DNA from: Stutzerimonas stutzeri
GTDB lineage: Bacteria; Pseudomonadota; Gammaproteobacteria; Pseudomonadales; Pseudomonadaceae
NCBI RefSeq assembly: GCF_024448695.1
Contig: NZ_JAMOHY010000011.1
Location: forward strand, 29,403-93,402
Length of the DNA stretch: 64,000 nt
Direction of reading: 5' to 3'
A program made the position numbers and the translations under genes. The notes beneath the pieces are model-generated. The model saw nothing but the letters and a program-made list of their open reading frames with translations. It had not been told where the DNA came from and ran no database searches. Positions 30,447 through 40,015 of the stretch are shown here, piece after piece (the stretch's first letter is position 1; each line of letters opens with the position of its first letter).

Positions 30447-30932
30447 ATGAACTCTGATAATCCAGGCACCTCCCACTGTCCCTGCGGCAGCGGCGACACA
30501 CTGCTCGCTTGCTGCGGTCGCTATCACGCCGGAGCTCCGGCACCCAGCGCGGAACGGCTGATGCGCTCGCGTTACAGCGCCTACGTACTGGGGCTGATCG
30601 ATTACCTGCAGGCCACCACACTGCCTGCCCAGCAAGCATCCCTGGACCTGCAGTCAATGCGGGACTGGAGCGCTGCCAGCATCTGGCTGGGGCTGGAGGT
30701 GGAGCACAGCCAACTGCTCGGCGGACAACCGGAACATGCGCTCGTCACCTTCACCGCACGCTGGCATGACCAGGCGGGAGAACACGCTCAACATGAGCGC
30801 TCGGCATTTGTTCAGAACGAAGGAAACTGGTACTTCATCGATCCGACCACCCCGCTGAAAGCCGGTCGCAACGATCCCTGTCCGTGCGGCAGCAGGCAGA
30901 AGCTCAAGAAGTGTTGCGCGCCCTACCTGTGA
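30447..30932 (+). CDS. YchJ-like SEC-C motif protein (UPF0225)
   Basis: 161 residues from ATG 30447. It has a zinc-binding SEC-C type motif at both ends: [13 protein letters not shown] near the N-terminus and [13 protein letters not shown] at the C-terminus. The middle is an NTF2-like domain ([28 protein letters not shown]). The function is not established; SEC-C motifs bind zinc and often mediate contacts with SecB or ribosomes. Confidence 0.9.
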   Translation: MNSDNPGTSHCPCGSGDTLLACCGRYHAGAPAPSAERLMRSRYSAYVLGLIDYLQATTLPAQQASLDLQSMRDWSAASIWLGLEVEHSQLLGGQPEHALVTFTARWHDQAGEHAQHERSAFVQNEGNWYFIDPTTPLKAGRNDPCPCGSRQKLKKCCAPYL

Positions 30933-30934
30933 AA

Positions 30935-30971
30935 AAGGCTGGCTGACGCATCGCGTCGACCAGCCTTCTTT
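30935..30971 (+). terminator. Intrinsic terminator after ychJ
   Basis: Outer arms AAGGCTGG and CCAGCCTT enclose a second stem GACGC/GCGTC, followed by CTTTAATA. It separates convergent ychJ and fpr. Confidence 0.75.
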
Positions 30972-30991
30972 AATACACACGGCGCTGCGAT

Positions 30992-31768
30992 TTATTTTTC
31001 AACGAACGCCCGTTCGATCAGGTAGTGCCCGGGATCGCCCATGCGTGGCGAAGCCTTGAGTCCGAAGCTGTCCAACACCTGGCTGGTTTCGGTCAGCATG
31101 CTCGGGCTGCCGCAGATCATCGCACGGTCATTCTCAGGATTGAGGGGCGGCAGGCCGATATCACGGAACAGCTTGCCACTGCGCATCAGGTCAGTGAGCC
31201 GGCCCTGATTCTCGAAGGGCTCGCGCGTGACTGTCGGGTAGTAGACCAGCTTCTCCGGCAATGCTTCGCCAAAAAATTCGTTTTGTGGAAGGTGATCGGT
31301 AATGAAGTCGCGGTAAGCGACCTCGTTGACGTAGCGCACGCCATGCACAAGCACGACCTTCTCGAAGCGTTCGTAGACTTCCGGATCCTGGATAACACTC
31401 ATGAAAGGTGCGAGGCCGGTACCGGTGCTAAGCAGATACAGGTGTTTGCCCGGTAACAGATCATCAAGCACCAGGGTGCCGGTCGGCTTGCGACTGATCA
31501 TCAGCGAATCTCCTTCCTGGAGATGCTGCAGACGCGAGGTCAGCGGACCATCCGGCACCTTGATGCTGAAGAATTCAAGGTGCTCTTCGTAGTTCGGACT
31601 GGCAATGCTGTACGCCCGCATCAGCGGGCGGCCTGAGACCTCAAGGCCAATCATCACGAACTGGCCATTCTCGAAGCGCAGCCCAGGGTTGCGGGTGGTT
31701 TTGAAACTGAACAACGTGTCGTTCCAGTGATGCACACTGAGGACTCGCTCGACGTTCAGATTGCTCAT
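30992..31768 (-). CDS. fpr: Ferredoxin--NADP+ reductase
   Basis: 258 residues, the bacterial subclass II length. FAD motif RPLMRAYSIASP, NADP-binding GTGLAPFMSV, and MICGSPSML near the C-terminus, which ends in FVEK. It exchanges electrons between NADPH and ferredoxin or flavodoxin and supports oxidative-stress defence. It is divergent from a LysR gene at the same position as finR, its known activator in P. putida and P. aeruginosa. Confidence 0.96.
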   Translation of the reverse strand: MSNLNVERVLSVHHWNDTLFSFKTTRNPGLRFENGQFVMIGLEVSGRPLMRAYSIASPNYEEHLEFFSIKVPDGPLTSRLQHLQEGDSLMISRKPTGTLVLDDLLPGKHLYLLSTGTGLAPFMSVIQDPEVYERFEKVVLVHGVRYVNEVAYRDFITDHLPQNEFFGEALPEKLVYYPTVTREPFENQGRLTDLMRSGKLFRDIGLPPLNPENDRAMICGSPSMLTETSQVLDSFGLKASPRMGDPGHYLIERAFVEK

Positions 31769-31837
31769 GTACGGATACCCCTTTTAGTGCGCAATGGCGG
31801 CTCAATCTGTACGAAGTCTAACGGGACCTTTAATATC

Positions 31838-31869
31838 CGTTAAATGAATATTAACGATATGAGTTATCG
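31838..31869. promoter_or_regulatory. Twin palindromes in the fpr-finR intergenic region
   Basis: Two adjacent inverted repeats: CGTTAA, seven bases, TTAACG (31838-31856), then CGATA, five bases, TATCG (31855-31869). They lie in the 112-base divergent spacer, 12 to 43 bases before the finR ATG. The layout suits binding of a LysR regulator that controls both genes. Confidence 0.55.
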
Positions 31870-31880
31870 AATATATAGAT

Positions 31881-32807
31881 ATGCATTTTACGCTCAGGCA
31901 ACTTCAGGTATTCGTTTCCGTCGCTCGTCAGGAAAGCGTTTCGCGCGCCGCACAAAGCCTGGCGCTTTCGCAGTCAGCAACCAGCACATCACTGGCTGAA
32001 CTGGAGCGCCAGTCCGGCTGCCAGCTGTTTGATCGGGCAGGCAAACGCCTGTGGCTCAATGCCCTGGGCCATCAATTGCTGCCGCAGGCAGTCAGCCTGC
32101 TCGATCAGGCCAAAGCCATCGAGGACCTGCTGGCTGGCAAGACGGGGTTCGGTTCCCTCCATGTCGGGGCAACCCTGACAATCGGCAATTATCTCGCCAC
32201 GCTGCTGATCGGCAGCTTCATGCAGCGCCACCCCGAGTGTCGAGTGAAGTTGCAGGTTCAAAATACTGCGCGAATTGTGCAGCTGGTTGCTCAATATGAA
32301 CTTGACCTGGGTTTGATCGAAGGCGATTGCCAACACCCCGATATAGAAGTGCTTCCATGGGTGGCGGACGAGTTGGTGGTGTTCTGCGCGCCACAGCACC
32401 CCTTGGCCGGACGTACGGGGATCACGTTGGACAACTTGTCGCGGGAGGCATGGATTCTTCGCGAGGAAGGCTCCGGCACGCGGAGGACTTTTGATCACGC
32501 CCTGCGCCATCATCCTCTCAAGCTCAACATTCGCCTCGAACTTGAACATACCGAAGCGATCAAGCGTGCCGTCGAGTCAGGACTGGGGATTGGCTGCATT
32601 TCCCGTCTGGCACTGCGCGATGCCTTTCGCCGCGGCAGTCTGGTGGCGTTGGAAACGCCCGACCTGGATCTGACCCGGCAATTCAATTTCATCTGGCATG
32701 GGCAAAAGTATCAGACAGCGGCCATGCGCGAATTCATCGCCCTCTGTCAGACCCTGACCGAGGGTGTGCGACGCAGTGATGAAATCGTGCTTCCGACGAT
32801 CGCCTGA
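31881..32807 (+). CDS. finR: LysR-family regulator FinR
   Basis: 308 residues. The N-terminal winged helix-turn-helix is clear (LRQLQVFVSVARQESVSRAAQSLALSQ), followed by a LysR substrate domain (GSLHVGATLTIGNYLATLLI). The name rests on sequence type and the divergent fpr neighbour. In other pseudomonads FinR induces fpr under superoxide and also acts on sulfur-metabolism genes. Confidence 0.88.
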   Translation: MHFTLRQLQVFVSVARQESVSRAAQSLALSQSATSTSLAELERQSGCQLFDRAGKRLWLNALGHQLLPQAVSLLDQAKAIEDLLAGKTGFGSLHVGATLTIGNYLATLLIGSFMQRHPECRVKLQVQNTARIVQLVAQYELDLGLIEGDCQHPDIEVLPWVADELVVFCAPQHPLAGRTGITLDNLSREAWILREEGSGTRRTFDHALRHHPLKLNIRLELEHTEAIKRAVESGLGIGCISRLALRDAFRRGSLVALETPDLDLTRQFNFIWHGQKYQTAAMREFIALCQTLTEGVRRSDEIVLPTIA

Positions 32808-32868
32808 ACACCGCCGAAAGCCACCAGCACTGCATGCAATGCGCCCAAGCCGTTGCGCCGGAAAAGCT

Positions 32869-33519
32869 TCAGCTGGTAGGAATGGAGCCCATCTGTTGCA
32901 GCAGCAGGGCTGCCTGGGTCCGGGTACGAACGCCGAGCTTGCGAAAGATCGCCGTCACATGCGCCTTGATGGTCGCCTCGGAGACACTCAGCTCGTAGGC
33001 AATCTGCTTGTTCAGCAAACCATCGCAGACCATGGTCAACACTCGGAACTGCTGGGGTGTGAGACTGGCGAGGCCTTCGCTAGCCGCCTTGGCCTCAGGG
33101 CTGACGTGACCCACGTCCTGAATATTGCTGGGCCACCAGGCATCGCCGTCGAGCACGGCCCGCACCGCCTCCTGAATGGTTTCCAGTGAGCTGGACTTCG
33201 GGATGAAGCCACTGGCGCCGAACTCACGAGAGCGGGCAACCACGGCGGCATCCTCCTGAGCGGAGATCATTACGACCGGCAATTGCGGATACTGCCCCCT
33301 GAGCAGGACCAGCCCGGAAAACCCATAGGCGCCCGGCATATTGAGATCAAGCAGAACCAAATCCCAATCCGAAGACCGGCTCAGCAATGTTTCCAGTTCG
33401 GCAATGCTGGCGGCTTCGGAGAGTCGCACCTCACTCCCCAGCCCAAGCGTCAACGCTTGCTGGAGCGCGCTACGAAACAGCGGGTGATCATCGGCGATAA
33501 GGATTTCGTAAGCAGCCAT
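32869..33519 (-). CDS. erdR: NarL/FixJ-type response regulator, ErdR-like
   Basis: 216 residues from ATG 33519. A receiver domain with DDHPLF and the phospho-Asp in VLLDLNMPG is followed by a LuxR-type helix-turn-helix (LTPQQFRVLTMVCDGLLNKQIAYELSVSEATIKAHV). It resembles ErdR, which in P. aeruginosa takes part in control of ethanol oxidation and acetate use. No histidine kinase gene lies next to it. The symbol is assigned by similarity from memory. Confidence 0.8.
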   Translation of the reverse strand: MAAYEILIADDHPLFRSALQQALTLGLGSEVRLSEAASIAELETLLSRSSDWDLVLLDLNMPGAYGFSGLVLLRGQYPQLPVVMISAQEDAAVVARSREFGASGFIPKSSSLETIQEAVRAVLDGDAWWPSNIQDVGHVSPEAKAASEGLASLTPQQFRVLTMVCDGLLNKQIAYELSVSEATIKAHVTAIFRKLGVRTRTQAALLLQQMGSIPTS

Positions 33520-33762
33520 TGGCAGACCTATAGTTTTTATTGGCGCTTTCATCGGCCTGAGCCGAATCCGACAGACTGTCGTCAGGAGGAGCCCGAAATT
33601 GTAGTTCGGAAATGGAACGGCGTGATGATATCGCGCCATCATCCTAAATTCGATTACCGACGAGCATTTAAATCAGGCGGCGCAAGCATGCCGACCTGCG
33701 AATAAGTGGTCAAGTAGATCGTTTTAAGGCAAAGTTCCCGCCTTTTCCCGACGAGTCATGAT

Positions 33763-34680
33763 ATGCGCAATCAGGCCCTTCGCGCCGACTTTCTGATGCT
33801 GATCACCGCGATGATATGGGGCACAGGCTTCGTGGCCCAGCGGATCGGCATGGACCACATAGGCCCTTTCCTGTTCACCGGCCTGCGTTTTGCCCTGGGG
33901 GCCATGGTTTTGTTGCCGCTGTTGCTGCTTCAACGTCGCGGACCAGCACGGCACGAACCCTTTCTTAAACGCAGCATGCTGCTGGGCGGCTTGTGCATGG
34001 GGCTTGCACTAACGCTGGGCATCAACCTGCAGCAGGTCGGTCTGCTATTCACCAGCGTGACCAACTCCGGCTTCATTACCGGTCTTTACGTCATCGTAGT
34101 GCCCTTGCTGGGGCTGATCATTGGCCAGAGGACAGGAATGGGCACCTGGCTCGGTGCGTTTCTGGCGGTGGTGGGCATGGCACTGCTGAGCATCAGTGAT
34201 GACTTTACTGTGGCCTCAGGCGACTGGATTCAGCTGGCCGGCGCCTTTGTCTGGGGCGTCCACGTCTTGCTGGTGAGCTTCTTTGTCGGTCGCCACGATG
34301 CCATTCGTCTGGCATTCCTGCAGTTTGTGACGTGCGCAGTGGCCAGTCTGATCCTGGCAGCCCTGTTCGAGGAAACCAGCCTGCACAGTATCTGGCTGGC
34401 CACACCGGTACTCATCTATGGCGGCATGTTTGCCGTTGGCGTTGGTTATACCCTGCAGGTGGTCGCGCAAAAACATGCGATTGCCTCCCACGCAGCCATC
34501 ATCCTCTCGCTCGAAGCGGTGTTCGCGGCGATCGCGGGTGCGCTGTTTCTCGACGAAAGCCTCAACCTGCGTGGCTATTTCGGCTGCGGACTGATGTTCA
34601 TCGGCATGCTCACTGCCCAACTCTGGCCTCGCAAGCCAGCCCCCCCTGGAAGCCGGCAGCGGGGTCGCGACACCGCCTAG
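33763..34680 (+). CDS. EamA/DMT-family transporter
   Basis: 305 residues with ten predicted transmembrane helices in two EamA repeats (first MLITAMIWGTGFVAQRIGMDHIG; second around SIWLATPVLIYGGMFAVG). Such proteins export metabolites or amino acids; the substrate is unknown. Its TAG stop shares the CTAG palindrome with the stop of the convergent DTW gene. Confidence 0.9.
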   Translation: MRNQALRADFLMLITAMIWGTGFVAQRIGMDHIGPFLFTGLRFALGAMVLLPLLLLQRRGPARHEPFLKRSMLLGGLCMGLALTLGINLQQVGLLFTSVTNSGFITGLYVIVVPLLGLIIGQRTGMGTWLGAFLAVVGMALLSISDDFTVASGDWIQLAGAFVWGVHVLLVSFFVGRHDAIRLAFLQFVTCAVASLILAALFEETSLHSIWLATPVLIYGGMFAVGVGYTLQVVAQKHAIASHAAIILSLEAVFAAIAGALFLDESLNLRGYFGCGLMFIGMLTAQLWPRKPAPPGSRQRGRDTA

Positions 34681-35387
34681 GGCTTAGCCTCCAGCAGCTG
34701 ATGAGCGGCATCGTCCAGACTGGGCGCGCGCTGATGCTTGGCCGCCAGATAGTGATCGGTGAACACATCGAGCCAGGCATCCAGCACCGTCGAGGCCTGG
34801 GCATCACCCGCCAGCCCCAGACACAACGCTGCCACCTCGGCGGTGCACAGATGCTCGCTTCGCGTGGAGCGCCTCAGCCGATAGCGTGACAAGACCTCGG
34901 CCTGCAGGCTCAGCACCGGCAGGCCGTTCAGGTAGGCACTTTTGCGAAACATCTTGCGCGCTTCGGTCCAGGTTGCATCGAGCAGGATGAACAGGGGCCG
35001 TTTCGCCGCATCGATCTGCACCGTCTCGACCACGCGCCGGGGCTCGGCGTACTCACCGGGGAAGACTACAAACGGCTGGTACTGCGGATCGGCCAGCAAT
35101 TGGAGCAGCCCCGGCTCAACGGCGGTGCGCTGCCAGCCGAAAGCATGAGTATCAGCAACCACGTCGGCGATGAGCCAGCCGGTATTGCTCGGCTTCAGCG
35201 CCTCGATATCGTGCATGATCAGGCACACCGCACTGCGTGCCTCCACATGTGGCAGCCAAGCGCACAGACAATGACTGTCACGCACACGGCAACGCTCGCA
35301 GCGCGGCGCACGCGAGCCTCGGGCAATAAAGGGTTTGAGGCTGCGCGCAAGGCGCGCCTCACGCAGACGAGCTACTGCATGGGGCAT
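34677..35387 (-). CDS. tapT: tRNA-uridine aminocarboxypropyltransferase (DTW domain, TapT-like)
   Basis: 236 residues from ATG 35387 (MPHAVARLREAR). Zinc-binding cysteines at the N-terminus (RCERCRVRDSHCLC) and the family DxTW motif in ILLDATWTEARKM identify a DTW-domain protein. The E. coli member TapT makes acp3U at position 47 of some tRNAs using S-adenosylmethionine. The in-frame extension to 35483 is not supported by the family. Confidence 0.85.
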   Translation of the reverse strand: MPHAVARLREARLARSLKPFIARGSRAPRCERCRVRDSHCLCAWLPHVEARSAVCLIMHDIEALKPSNTGWLIADVVADTHAFGWQRTAVEPGLLQLLADPQYQPFVVFPGEYAEPRRVVETVQIDAAKRPLFILLDATWTEARKMFRKSAYLNGLPVLSLQAEVLSRYRLRRSTRSEHLCTAEVAALCLGLAGDAQASTVLDAWLDVFTDHYLAAKHQRAPSLDDAAHQLLEAKP

Positions 35388-35495
35388 AAGAAACTGGAAA
35401 CGTCTGCGGTTGCGGGTGGGCCGGCAGTCTAGCAAAGGACAATGAACCGCGCAGGCAGCCATCGGTCGAACGACGGCAGTCATCAGGAGATCACT

Positions 35496-35888
35496 ATGTA
35501 CCGCACGCCCGCTTTACTCACCCTCTGTCTCGCCTTGCCCTTCAGCCATCTTGCGACGGCGCAGGAGCAGTCACTGACCCAGTTGCTCGAAAAGGTCGCG
35601 CACGAAAGCAGCGTCGGCACACCCCGCGCCATCAATGAAGACCTTCTTGACGAAGGCTACAGCGTCGATGGCAACGAGCTGGTCAATCACCTGAGCGTTC
35701 GGCCGCGTCATGCCGCACAAATGCGTGACAACCCCCAGCAGGTCCGCACCCAACTGCAATCAAGCGTATGCAGTAACGAAGGCCTGCGCCAATTGATGGC
35801 TCAAGGTGCTGTGCTGCGCTTTGAGTTCAACGAATACGAGAGCAAAAAGCCGATCACCCGCGAACGCTACCGCGCCAGCGATTGCTGA
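35496..35888 (+). CDS. Small secreted protein, QSregVF-like
   Basis: 130 residues from ATG 35496. A signal peptide (MYRTPALLTLCLALPFSHLATAQ) is followed by a mature domain with two Cys (SSVCSNEGLRQLM and the C-terminal ASDC) that could form a disulfide. It resembles the family of putative quorum-sensing-regulated virulence factors typified by PA3611. Its place beside the phosphoketolase gene is as in PAO1. Function is unproven. Confidence 0.75.
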   Translation: MYRTPALLTLCLALPFSHLATAQEQSLTQLLEKVAHESSVGTPRAINEDLLDEGYSVDGNELVNHLSVRPRHAAQMRDNPQQVRTQLQSSVCSNEGLRQLMAQGAVLRFEFNEYESKKPITRERYRASDC

Positions 35889-35898
35889 GCAGGAATGC

Positions 35899-35919
35899 CG
35901 GGGCAGCGCGACTGCCCCG
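35899..35919. terminator. GC-rich hairpin between convergent genes
   Basis: Arms CGGGGCAG and CTGCCCCG with a five-base loop. There is no T tract on either side, so it may act as a weak or Rho-assisted terminator. Confidence 0.4.
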
Positions 35920-35930
35920 ACGCCTTGTGC

Positions 35931-38336
35931 TCAACGCAGTACGCGCGGATCCCCCTTGCCAGCCACTGCCGCTGCCTCATCGGACTTGAGCAGTGCCGTG
36001 CGCGGCATATCCAGCAGCCGTGCACAGGCTGCCAGCACGTTTGCCCAGGAAGCGCGGTTGGCAAACTGCATACCGGCCTCGTCCAGCGTCCCACCCCGGT
36101 TGCGATACCCCAACACGGAGCTGCGACGCGCATCCGGCAGGATGGGCCAGAGATGGCCGCGCAGGACCTCCGGTCGCATATGGGTGAGCAGAACCCGTTG
36201 GGTCATCTTCTCGGGGAACAGTCGCTCCCTGACGCCCTCTGCGGCCAGCGCCTCGATTTCCCAACGATCACGCGGTGCCCGGAAACGCCCCGGCTCCTGC
36301 AGATAGACCAGCCGATAGGCAACCCCCGCCTCCTTCAGGCGTACGGTCGCACGCTGCATTTCACCTAACTGGTAACTGCCGTTGGCGATCAGCAGGACAG
36401 GGCTCTCGCCTGCATGTTCATCAACAATGATTGCCCCGTCCCTGGCCAACTGCTCGGACTGCTCGCGGCTGAATATCGACGGTCGCTCGCGCTTGGGCAT
36501 GACAAGACACGCCAGAGTGCCTCGGGCCTGATAGATGGACGGCAGAAGAGCCAGCGCACTGTTGTGGTCCGCTGGGAAGAGTACCCGGACCATATCGTTC
36601 ATTTCCCCCAGCAGGGCCTCGCAGAACGTCGTGTCCTGATGAGACTGCTGATTCTTGCCATTTTCCCAGGTATGAGAGGTGGCAATGAGCGGCCAACCCA
36701 GCCAGCCCGCAGGACGCCCGACTTCCTTTTGCTGCCGTGAGAAAATCAGTGTCTGGCGCACGGCGCCGAGCATTTTCACGCAGAACGCCTCATAACTGGC
36801 AACCAGGTTGAGCCCGCCCTGGTTGGCCAGACAGGCGGAAACCACCGCCTCTTCGTTCAGCGCTGTGATGATCTGGCCATCGACCGCCTCGAGTTCGCTT
36901 TCCGGGTCGATCACGCGGTGCCTGAGCGCCCTGAGCACCCCACCCAGACGGTTGCTTGCAAGTTCGTCAGGGTTGCCGACACGCGGGCGCAAGGATGGAT
37001 TGGCCTGGGTCAGCGCCACGAAGAAGTCATCGACTGCCGCCATGGGCGAACAGGTATCGTCACGGTAATTGAGCGTCGGCATCTGCGGCGCGTCCGGATG
37101 ACGACATGCCAGCGCGTTGTCGCGCTCCAGGGGTCTGCCCTGGCGATGCTTGAGCAACAGCTCTTGTGCGGCGCGCAGCTCATCCTGCGGGACGAACAGC
37201 GGAGCAACGTGTTCGTTGAACAGGTCGCGTGAAACCGAGTCCTTTGCCGGGTTACCCGGCAGTGGCAGATTGTGCGCCGCATTGCTGCCGGCGCCATAGA
37301 AACCGAAGCCCTTCACCGTTTCGGCGATACCGTAGGGAATGGGCAGCGGATAACTGAGCAAGCCGCGCTCCTTTTCCTCGACCCGCCGGGCCAGGCGCTG
37401 CTCCATCTCCCACAACATGCAGACGAAGGCAGCAGGATCACGACCATCGAACAGCATCGGGTCGAAGCCGCAACCGCTCAGGTGCTGGCGGAACCCGGCC
37501 AGCCCCTCATCCGTACCGAGCTGGGTACGCTGCTCGATGCGTCGGCCATTGGCAATCATGATTGGCAATGCGATGCCGCAATCTTCGGCGCGCCACCAGC
37601 GCGGAATCCAGTCACTGCCGCGCTGCTCTTCAGCCGCACCATCCGAGAGAAAGGCCACCAGCGTTTCGCCCGGTAGCGGCATGTGTGCGTACTGCAATTC
37701 GGCGAAGCCCAGATAGCCGCCCTCGGCAATGCCGCCGGCTGTATGCGGATTGACGTGACTGCCCAGAGGGGCAGCAGGACTGCCGTCAGCCGCCTGATGA
37801 TAGCCGTAGAAGTCCTGAAGCAGGCGATTGATACCGGCCTCGCCATCGCCATAGGCCAGGGCCTGCTCGGGATGCAGATTGTCGGTAAGCAGGTTCAGCG
37901 CTTCGATTGCCGCGACACAATGCCCCTGCCCCATCAGCCAGGCACGGGTCGTTCCGGTCAGGGCATTGAGCCCCAGATAGCCGGCATAAGCCGGGACCAT
38001 GTTCAGTGCCCCTCCCGTATGCCCCTCGGGCGAGGCCTTGAAGTCCTCTGCCGTCAATGGCGACCCATCGAGCCGGACCTGACGCGCATAGGTCATGTGC
38101 ACCACCAGCCAGAGCCCCGCCGAACTCAGCCGATCAATGGCCTGCAACAGGCGATACACGCTGGCGAGATCTTCCTGCAACCCGGCCTGAACCATTTGAT
38201 GAGCCAGACGAAAAACCGCCGCCTGGGTTTCCAGTGTGTGCTCAAACGGACCATACCCGGCTCTCCAGGCGGCGAACTCCGGTTGGAGTTCGGCATGACG
38301 GTCCATTTCGGCAAGACTGGGCAGTAGTTGATTCAT
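35931..38336 (-). CDS. Phosphoketolase-family protein
   Basis: 801 residues, the typical XFP length. The thiamine-diphosphate region is recognisable (YGDGEAGINRLLQDFYGYHQ; LSDGAAEEQRGSDWIPRWW), as are GGIAEGGYLGFAEL and the C-terminal pyrimidine domain (SHTWENGKNQQSHQDTTFCEALL). Phosphoketolases split xylulose 5-phosphate or fructose 6-phosphate to acetyl phosphate. This branch (as in PA3613) is divergent from characterised enzymes, so activity should be seen as inferred. Confidence 0.85.
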   Translation of the reverse strand: MNQLLPSLAEMDRHAELQPEFAAWRAGYGPFEHTLETQAAVFRLAHQMVQAGLQEDLASVYRLLQAIDRLSSAGLWLVVHMTYARQVRLDGSPLTAEDFKASPEGHTGGALNMVPAYAGYLGLNALTGTTRAWLMGQGHCVAAIEALNLLTDNLHPEQALAYGDGEAGINRLLQDFYGYHQAADGSPAAPLGSHVNPHTAGGIAEGGYLGFAELQYAHMPLPGETLVAFLSDGAAEEQRGSDWIPRWWRAEDCGIALPIMIANGRRIEQRTQLGTDEGLAGFRQHLSGCGFDPMLFDGRDPAAFVCMLWEMEQRLARRVEEKERGLLSYPLPIPYGIAETVKGFGFYGAGSNAAHNLPLPGNPAKDSVSRDLFNEHVAPLFVPQDELRAAQELLLKHRQGRPLERDNALACRHPDAPQMPTLNYRDDTCSPMAAVDDFFVALTQANPSLRPRVGNPDELASNRLGGVLRALRHRVIDPESELEAVDGQIITALNEEAVVSACLANQGGLNLVASYEAFCVKMLGAVRQTLIFSRQQKEVGRPAGWLGWPLIATSHTWENGKNQQSHQDTTFCEALLGEMNDMVRVLFPADHNSALALLPSIYQARGTLACLVMPKRERPSIFSREQSEQLARDGAIIVDEHAGESPVLLIANGSYQLGEMQRATVRLKEAGVAYRLVYLQEPGRFRAPRDRWEIEALAAEGVRERLFPEKMTQRVLLTHMRPEVLRGHLWPILPDARRSSVLGYRNRGGTLDEAGMQFANRASWANVLAACARLLDMPRTALLKSDEAAAVAGKGDPRVLR

Positions 38337-38465
38337 GAGGTCGCTCCGTAGCTTGGCGGTTGCGGTAGTCTAGACAGCGTTCGCCCGCCTATCGCTGATA
38401 TGCATCAAGACGCGGAAAACAGGCAGCGGGCATTCTGGAATTCATCGTGTAGACAGGAACGTATC

Positions 38466-39875
38466 ATGGCTTTGCTCAGTTTTTTCGGCGCCATTCAACA
38501 GGTCACCGGCTCGTGCTACCTAATAGAAACCCATGATGGCGTCCGAGTTCTACTCGATTGCGGCATGCGCCAGGGCCGGCGTCAGGACGAAGAAGGTAAC
38601 CGTGCAGCCTTTCCCTTCGACCCGCAAAGTCTGAATGCAGTGGTCCTGTCGCACGCACATATCGACCACAGCGGTCTACTGCCCAAGCTGGTTGCAGAAG
38701 GTTTCAGGGGAGCAGTCCACGCCACCGAGGCGACCTGCAAGCTACTCGAGCTGATGTTGCTCGACTCGGCCCATATCCAGGAAAAGGATGCCGAATGGGA
38801 AAACAAATGGCGTGCACGCATGGGCAAAACGCCCATTACGCCGCTCTACACACGAGTCGATACCGAGCGCATGCTCAAACAGCGGCAATCACACGCCTAT
38901 GGTCAGCCGTTTGAGGCCGCACCTGGCGTCACCGTGACCTTCCACGATGCCGGCCACATTCTCGGTTCAGCCATCGTCCAGGCAGACGTCGAGGATTTCG
39001 GGCGCACACGCCGACTGGTGTTCTCCGGTGACCTGGGTAACGCCTGTTCGCCCCTGATGCATGAACCCGCAACATTGAGCGAAGCCGATGTGGTGCTGAT
39101 GGAGTCCACCTACGGCGATCGTGATCATCGCAACCACGAAGCGACCATCGAAGAGCTGGCAGACATCCTTCAGCAGGCCCATCGGGACGGCGGCAATGTG
39201 CTGATGCCATCCTTTGCCGTCGGTCGCACCCAGGACCTGATCTATTATCTCGGTCTGCTCTACCAGCAGGGCCGTCTGCCGCAACAGGCCGTATTCCTCG
39301 ACAGCCCGATGGCCATCGGCGCTAACGCCATCTACTCCCTGTTTCAGGAACAGCTGGATATCGCCGGCGTTGAGCCGAGCGATCCGAACGGCAACGGCAG
39401 ACAGCGCATTGAAAAATGGCTGCCCATACTCAAGAGCACCCCCAGCGCCGAAGAGTCGATGGCCATCAACCGTTTCAAAAGTGGCGTGATCATCATTGCC
39501 GGCAGCGGCATGTGCAACGGCGGACGCATTCTGCATCACTTCAAGCACAACCTCTGGCGCAAGGAGTGCCACCTGATCATTCCAGGCTTCCAGGCACGCG
39601 GCACCCTTGGCCGGACCATCGTTGACGGCGCTGAAACCGTCAAGCTGCTGCATCAACGTATCGCCGTGAACGCCCAGGTGCATACGCTCGGCGGTTTTTC
39701 AGCGCATGCCGGCCAATCACAACTGATCGACTGGGTCAGCCATTTCAAATCCCGTCCCGAGCTGCATCTGATTCACGGCGAACTGGAGAAAATGCAGGTG
39801 CTGCAAAGGGAACTGGATGAGCGCCTGGGCTGGAAAGCCAACATCCCTGAACCCGGCGACCGCATTGCGCTCTGA
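38466..39875 (+). CDS. Metallo-beta-lactamase/beta-CASP ribonuclease
   Basis: 469 residues from ATG 38466 (MALLSFFGAIQQVTGSCYLIE). Zinc motif HAHIDHSGLLPKL, then FHDAGHILGSA, beta-CASP segment FAVGRTQDLIYYL, IIAGSGMCNGGRI, and HTLGGFSAHAGQ near the C-terminus. The set matches the CPSF73-like RNA-processing exonucleases of bacteria (YSH1/RNase J relatives). It is divergent from the phosphoketolase gene. RNA substrates are unknown. Confidence 0.9.
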   Translation: MALLSFFGAIQQVTGSCYLIETHDGVRVLLDCGMRQGRRQDEEGNRAAFPFDPQSLNAVVLSHAHIDHSGLLPKLVAEGFRGAVHATEATCKLLELMLLDSAHIQEKDAEWENKWRARMGKTPITPLYTRVDTERMLKQRQSHAYGQPFEAAPGVTVTFHDAGHILGSAIVQADVEDFGRTRRLVFSGDLGNACSPLMHEPATLSEADVVLMESTYGDRDHRNHEATIEELADILQQAHRDGGNVLMPSFAVGRTQDLIYYLGLLYQQGRLPQQAVFLDSPMAIGANAIYSLFQEQLDIAGVEPSDPNGNGRQRIEKWLPILKSTPSAEESMAINRFKSGVIIIAGSGMCNGGRILHHFKHNLWRKECHLIIPGFQARGTLGRTIVDGAETVKLLHQRIAVNAQVHTLGGFSAHAGQSQLIDWVSHFKSRPELHLIHGELEKMQVLQRELDERLGWKANIPEPGDRIAL

Positions 39876-39906
39876 TAGCGAAATATCTGGCGCACGCCTC
39901 ATCTGA

Positions 39907-39934
39907 TCGGGGCGTAGCGCCTCAATCGCCCCGA
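39907..39934. repeat. Intergenic palindrome, possible REP or terminator
   Basis: Arms TCGGGGCG and CGCCCCGA with a 12-base loop in the 140-base gap after the RNase gene. The motif GTAGGTCGGGGCG on the minus strand resembles scattered pseudomonad intergenic palindromes. No T tract follows. Confidence 0.4.
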
Positions 39935-40015
39935 CCTACGCGCAAGCCTTCGAGCGGCTGCGCGCAGCGCCACTCCTGTCATGGTGGCGCGGTTACCACA
40001 CGAGGGAGACACTGC

